Origin: Streptomyces prunicolor NBRC 13075
GTDB taxonomy: Bacteria; Actinomycetota; Actinomycetes; Streptomycetales; Streptomycetaceae
Length of the DNA: 64,000 bases
Direction of reading: 5' to 3'
Assembly: GCF_000367365.1 (NCBI RefSeq)
Contig: NZ_BARF01000081.1
Coordinates: forward strand, 1-64,000
Below are positions 63,520-64,000 of this stretch, in pieces. The notes beneath the pieces are model-generated. The model made no database searches. It was not told the origin of the DNA and saw only the letters and a list, made by a program, of their open reading frames with translations. The translations under genes were made by a program, and so were the position numbers. Within the stretch, counting starts at the first letter, position 1. Each line of letters opens with the position of its first letter.

Positions 63520-64000
63520 CTACGTGGGGTGTGAAGGGCCACCGACTGAAGCGAGACTGAGGTCGCGAAGCAGGCCGCTGGCCTCGACCACATCCCGGAC
63601 GATGTACGTGGGGACGGGGGCATCGGGGTGGAGCGTCCGCCCTCCCGAGACCCACACGGTGCGCAGTCCCGCCCGCAGGCCCCCTGCGACATCGGTAGCC
63701 AGGCAGTCGCCGACCATGACTGCCCGTGTGGCGTCTTCGACCTGGAGGTCGTCCATCGCAAGTCGGAACAGCGCCGAATCGGGTTTGCGTACGCCGTACT
63801 CGCCAGAGATGATCACCGAGCTGAAGTACCGAGCGAGCTGCGACACGTCGAGCTTGCGTCGCTGCGCTTCCGGCGCGCCGTTGGTCACCACGCCCAGAGC
63901 CCATCCGTCCTCCGCCAGTGCTTGAACGGCGGTGCACACTTCTGGGCGGTACGGGACAAGCTCGGCACAACGACCGCGGTAGGCGCCATGGAGAGCAGCG
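63520..64000 (-). CDS. HAD-superfamily phosphatase, N-terminus beyond window
   Basis: About 160 C-terminal residues; the frame runs off the right edge (AALHGAYRGRCAELVPYRPE at the edge). HAD motif II ALGVVTNGAPEAQRRKL, motif III lysine in GEYGVRKPDSALFRLAMDDL and motif IV AVMVGDCLATDVAGGLRAGL are present; the nucleophile motif I would lie outside. HAD-IA/YjjG-like group; substrate unknown. Confidence 0.8.
   Translation of the reverse strand, partial: AALHGAYRGRCAELVPYRPEVCTAVQALAEDGWALGVVTNGAPEAQRRKLDVSQLARYFSSVIISGEYGVRKPDSALFRLAMDDLQVEDATRAVMVGDCLATDVAGGLRAGLRTVWVSGGRTLHPDAPVPTYIVRDVVEASGLLRDLSLASVGGPSHPT

Noticed and set aside
1..64000. Insertion sequences or integrase
   Set aside because: I found no transposase, DDE motif, tyrosine or serine recombinase, nor flanking terminal repeats in the window.

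Overview
The window is very GC-rich (with third-position GC bias in every gene), uses GTG/TTG starts next to AGGAGG-type ribosome sites, and carries Streptomyces hallmarks: a SpdB-type DUF2637 spread protein, actinobacterial integration host factor, LAxTG surface anchoring, XRE/TPR regulators and an NRPS-style gene cluster. I read it as part of a large conjugative replicon (plasmid or integrative element) of a Streptomyces-like actinomycete. Neither telomere nor att site is visible, so plasmid versus chromosomal element is not decided by this window.

Layout. (1) 1-5 kb: the end of a Glu/Ala-repeat protein (possibly partition related), a terminator, a noncoding patch with four TAYCGATC boxes spaced in multiples of 12 bp, a small regulator and an 881-aa winged-helix/zinc-type protein that is a candidate replication initiator. 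A decayed gene follows on the minus strand (4745-5165). (2) 5.3-22.4 kb: transfer region. Spread genes (small membrane peptide, DUF402, SpdB), a repeat-rich noncoding block that could be the cis-acting transfer locus, an FtsK/TraB-type ATPase, then a TcpC/TcpD/TcpE/VirB4/lipoprotein/VirB6/VirB8-like/lytic transglycosylase operon. An FtsK-like protein in this operon has lost its Walker A lysine. A 26-bp element (GCGAAATCTATCCACAGG core) stands before five transcription units: spdB, the FtsK gene, the tcpC operon, an SH3-like secreted protein and an LAxTG surface protein. (3) 22.5-34.8 kb: secreted SH3-like proteins alternate with a histidine methyltransferase (EgtD type), three MFS transporters, a HAD hydrolase, an ATP-grasp ligase and an orphan TrpA-like lyase; then sIHF. 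This may be a small unusual biosynthesis/export locus.

(4) 35.2-43.6 kb: minus-strand accessory block of mostly unknown proteins, including a Sak4/RecA-like protein with destroyed Walker A and B motifs, two tandemly duplicated XRE-like regulators and a tRNA-like sequence in an mRNA leader. Five upstream regions share a CTCTTAWGRCT box, so these genes look like one regulon. (5) 44-59.5 kb: a NUDIX gene, then a tightly coupled 12-gene minus-strand operon: P-loop kinase, class III aminotransferase, nucleotidyltransferase, glycosyltransferase, Fe(II)/2OG dioxygenase, SHMT-like PLP enzyme, aminotransferase, stand-alone NRPS adenylation-carrier protein, HAD-methyltransferase fusion, a large unknown zinc protein, a TmrB-like ATPase and an APH-like kinase. 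The combination (dioxygenase + SHMT-like transaldolase + aminotransferase + nucleotidyltransferase + glycosyltransferase + two resistance-type kinases) recalls nucleoside antibiotic loci, but the product cannot be named. (6) 59.9-64 kb: a divergent XRE/TPR regulator, a GH15 glycosidase, a tiny membrane peptide and a HAD phosphatase cut by the window end.
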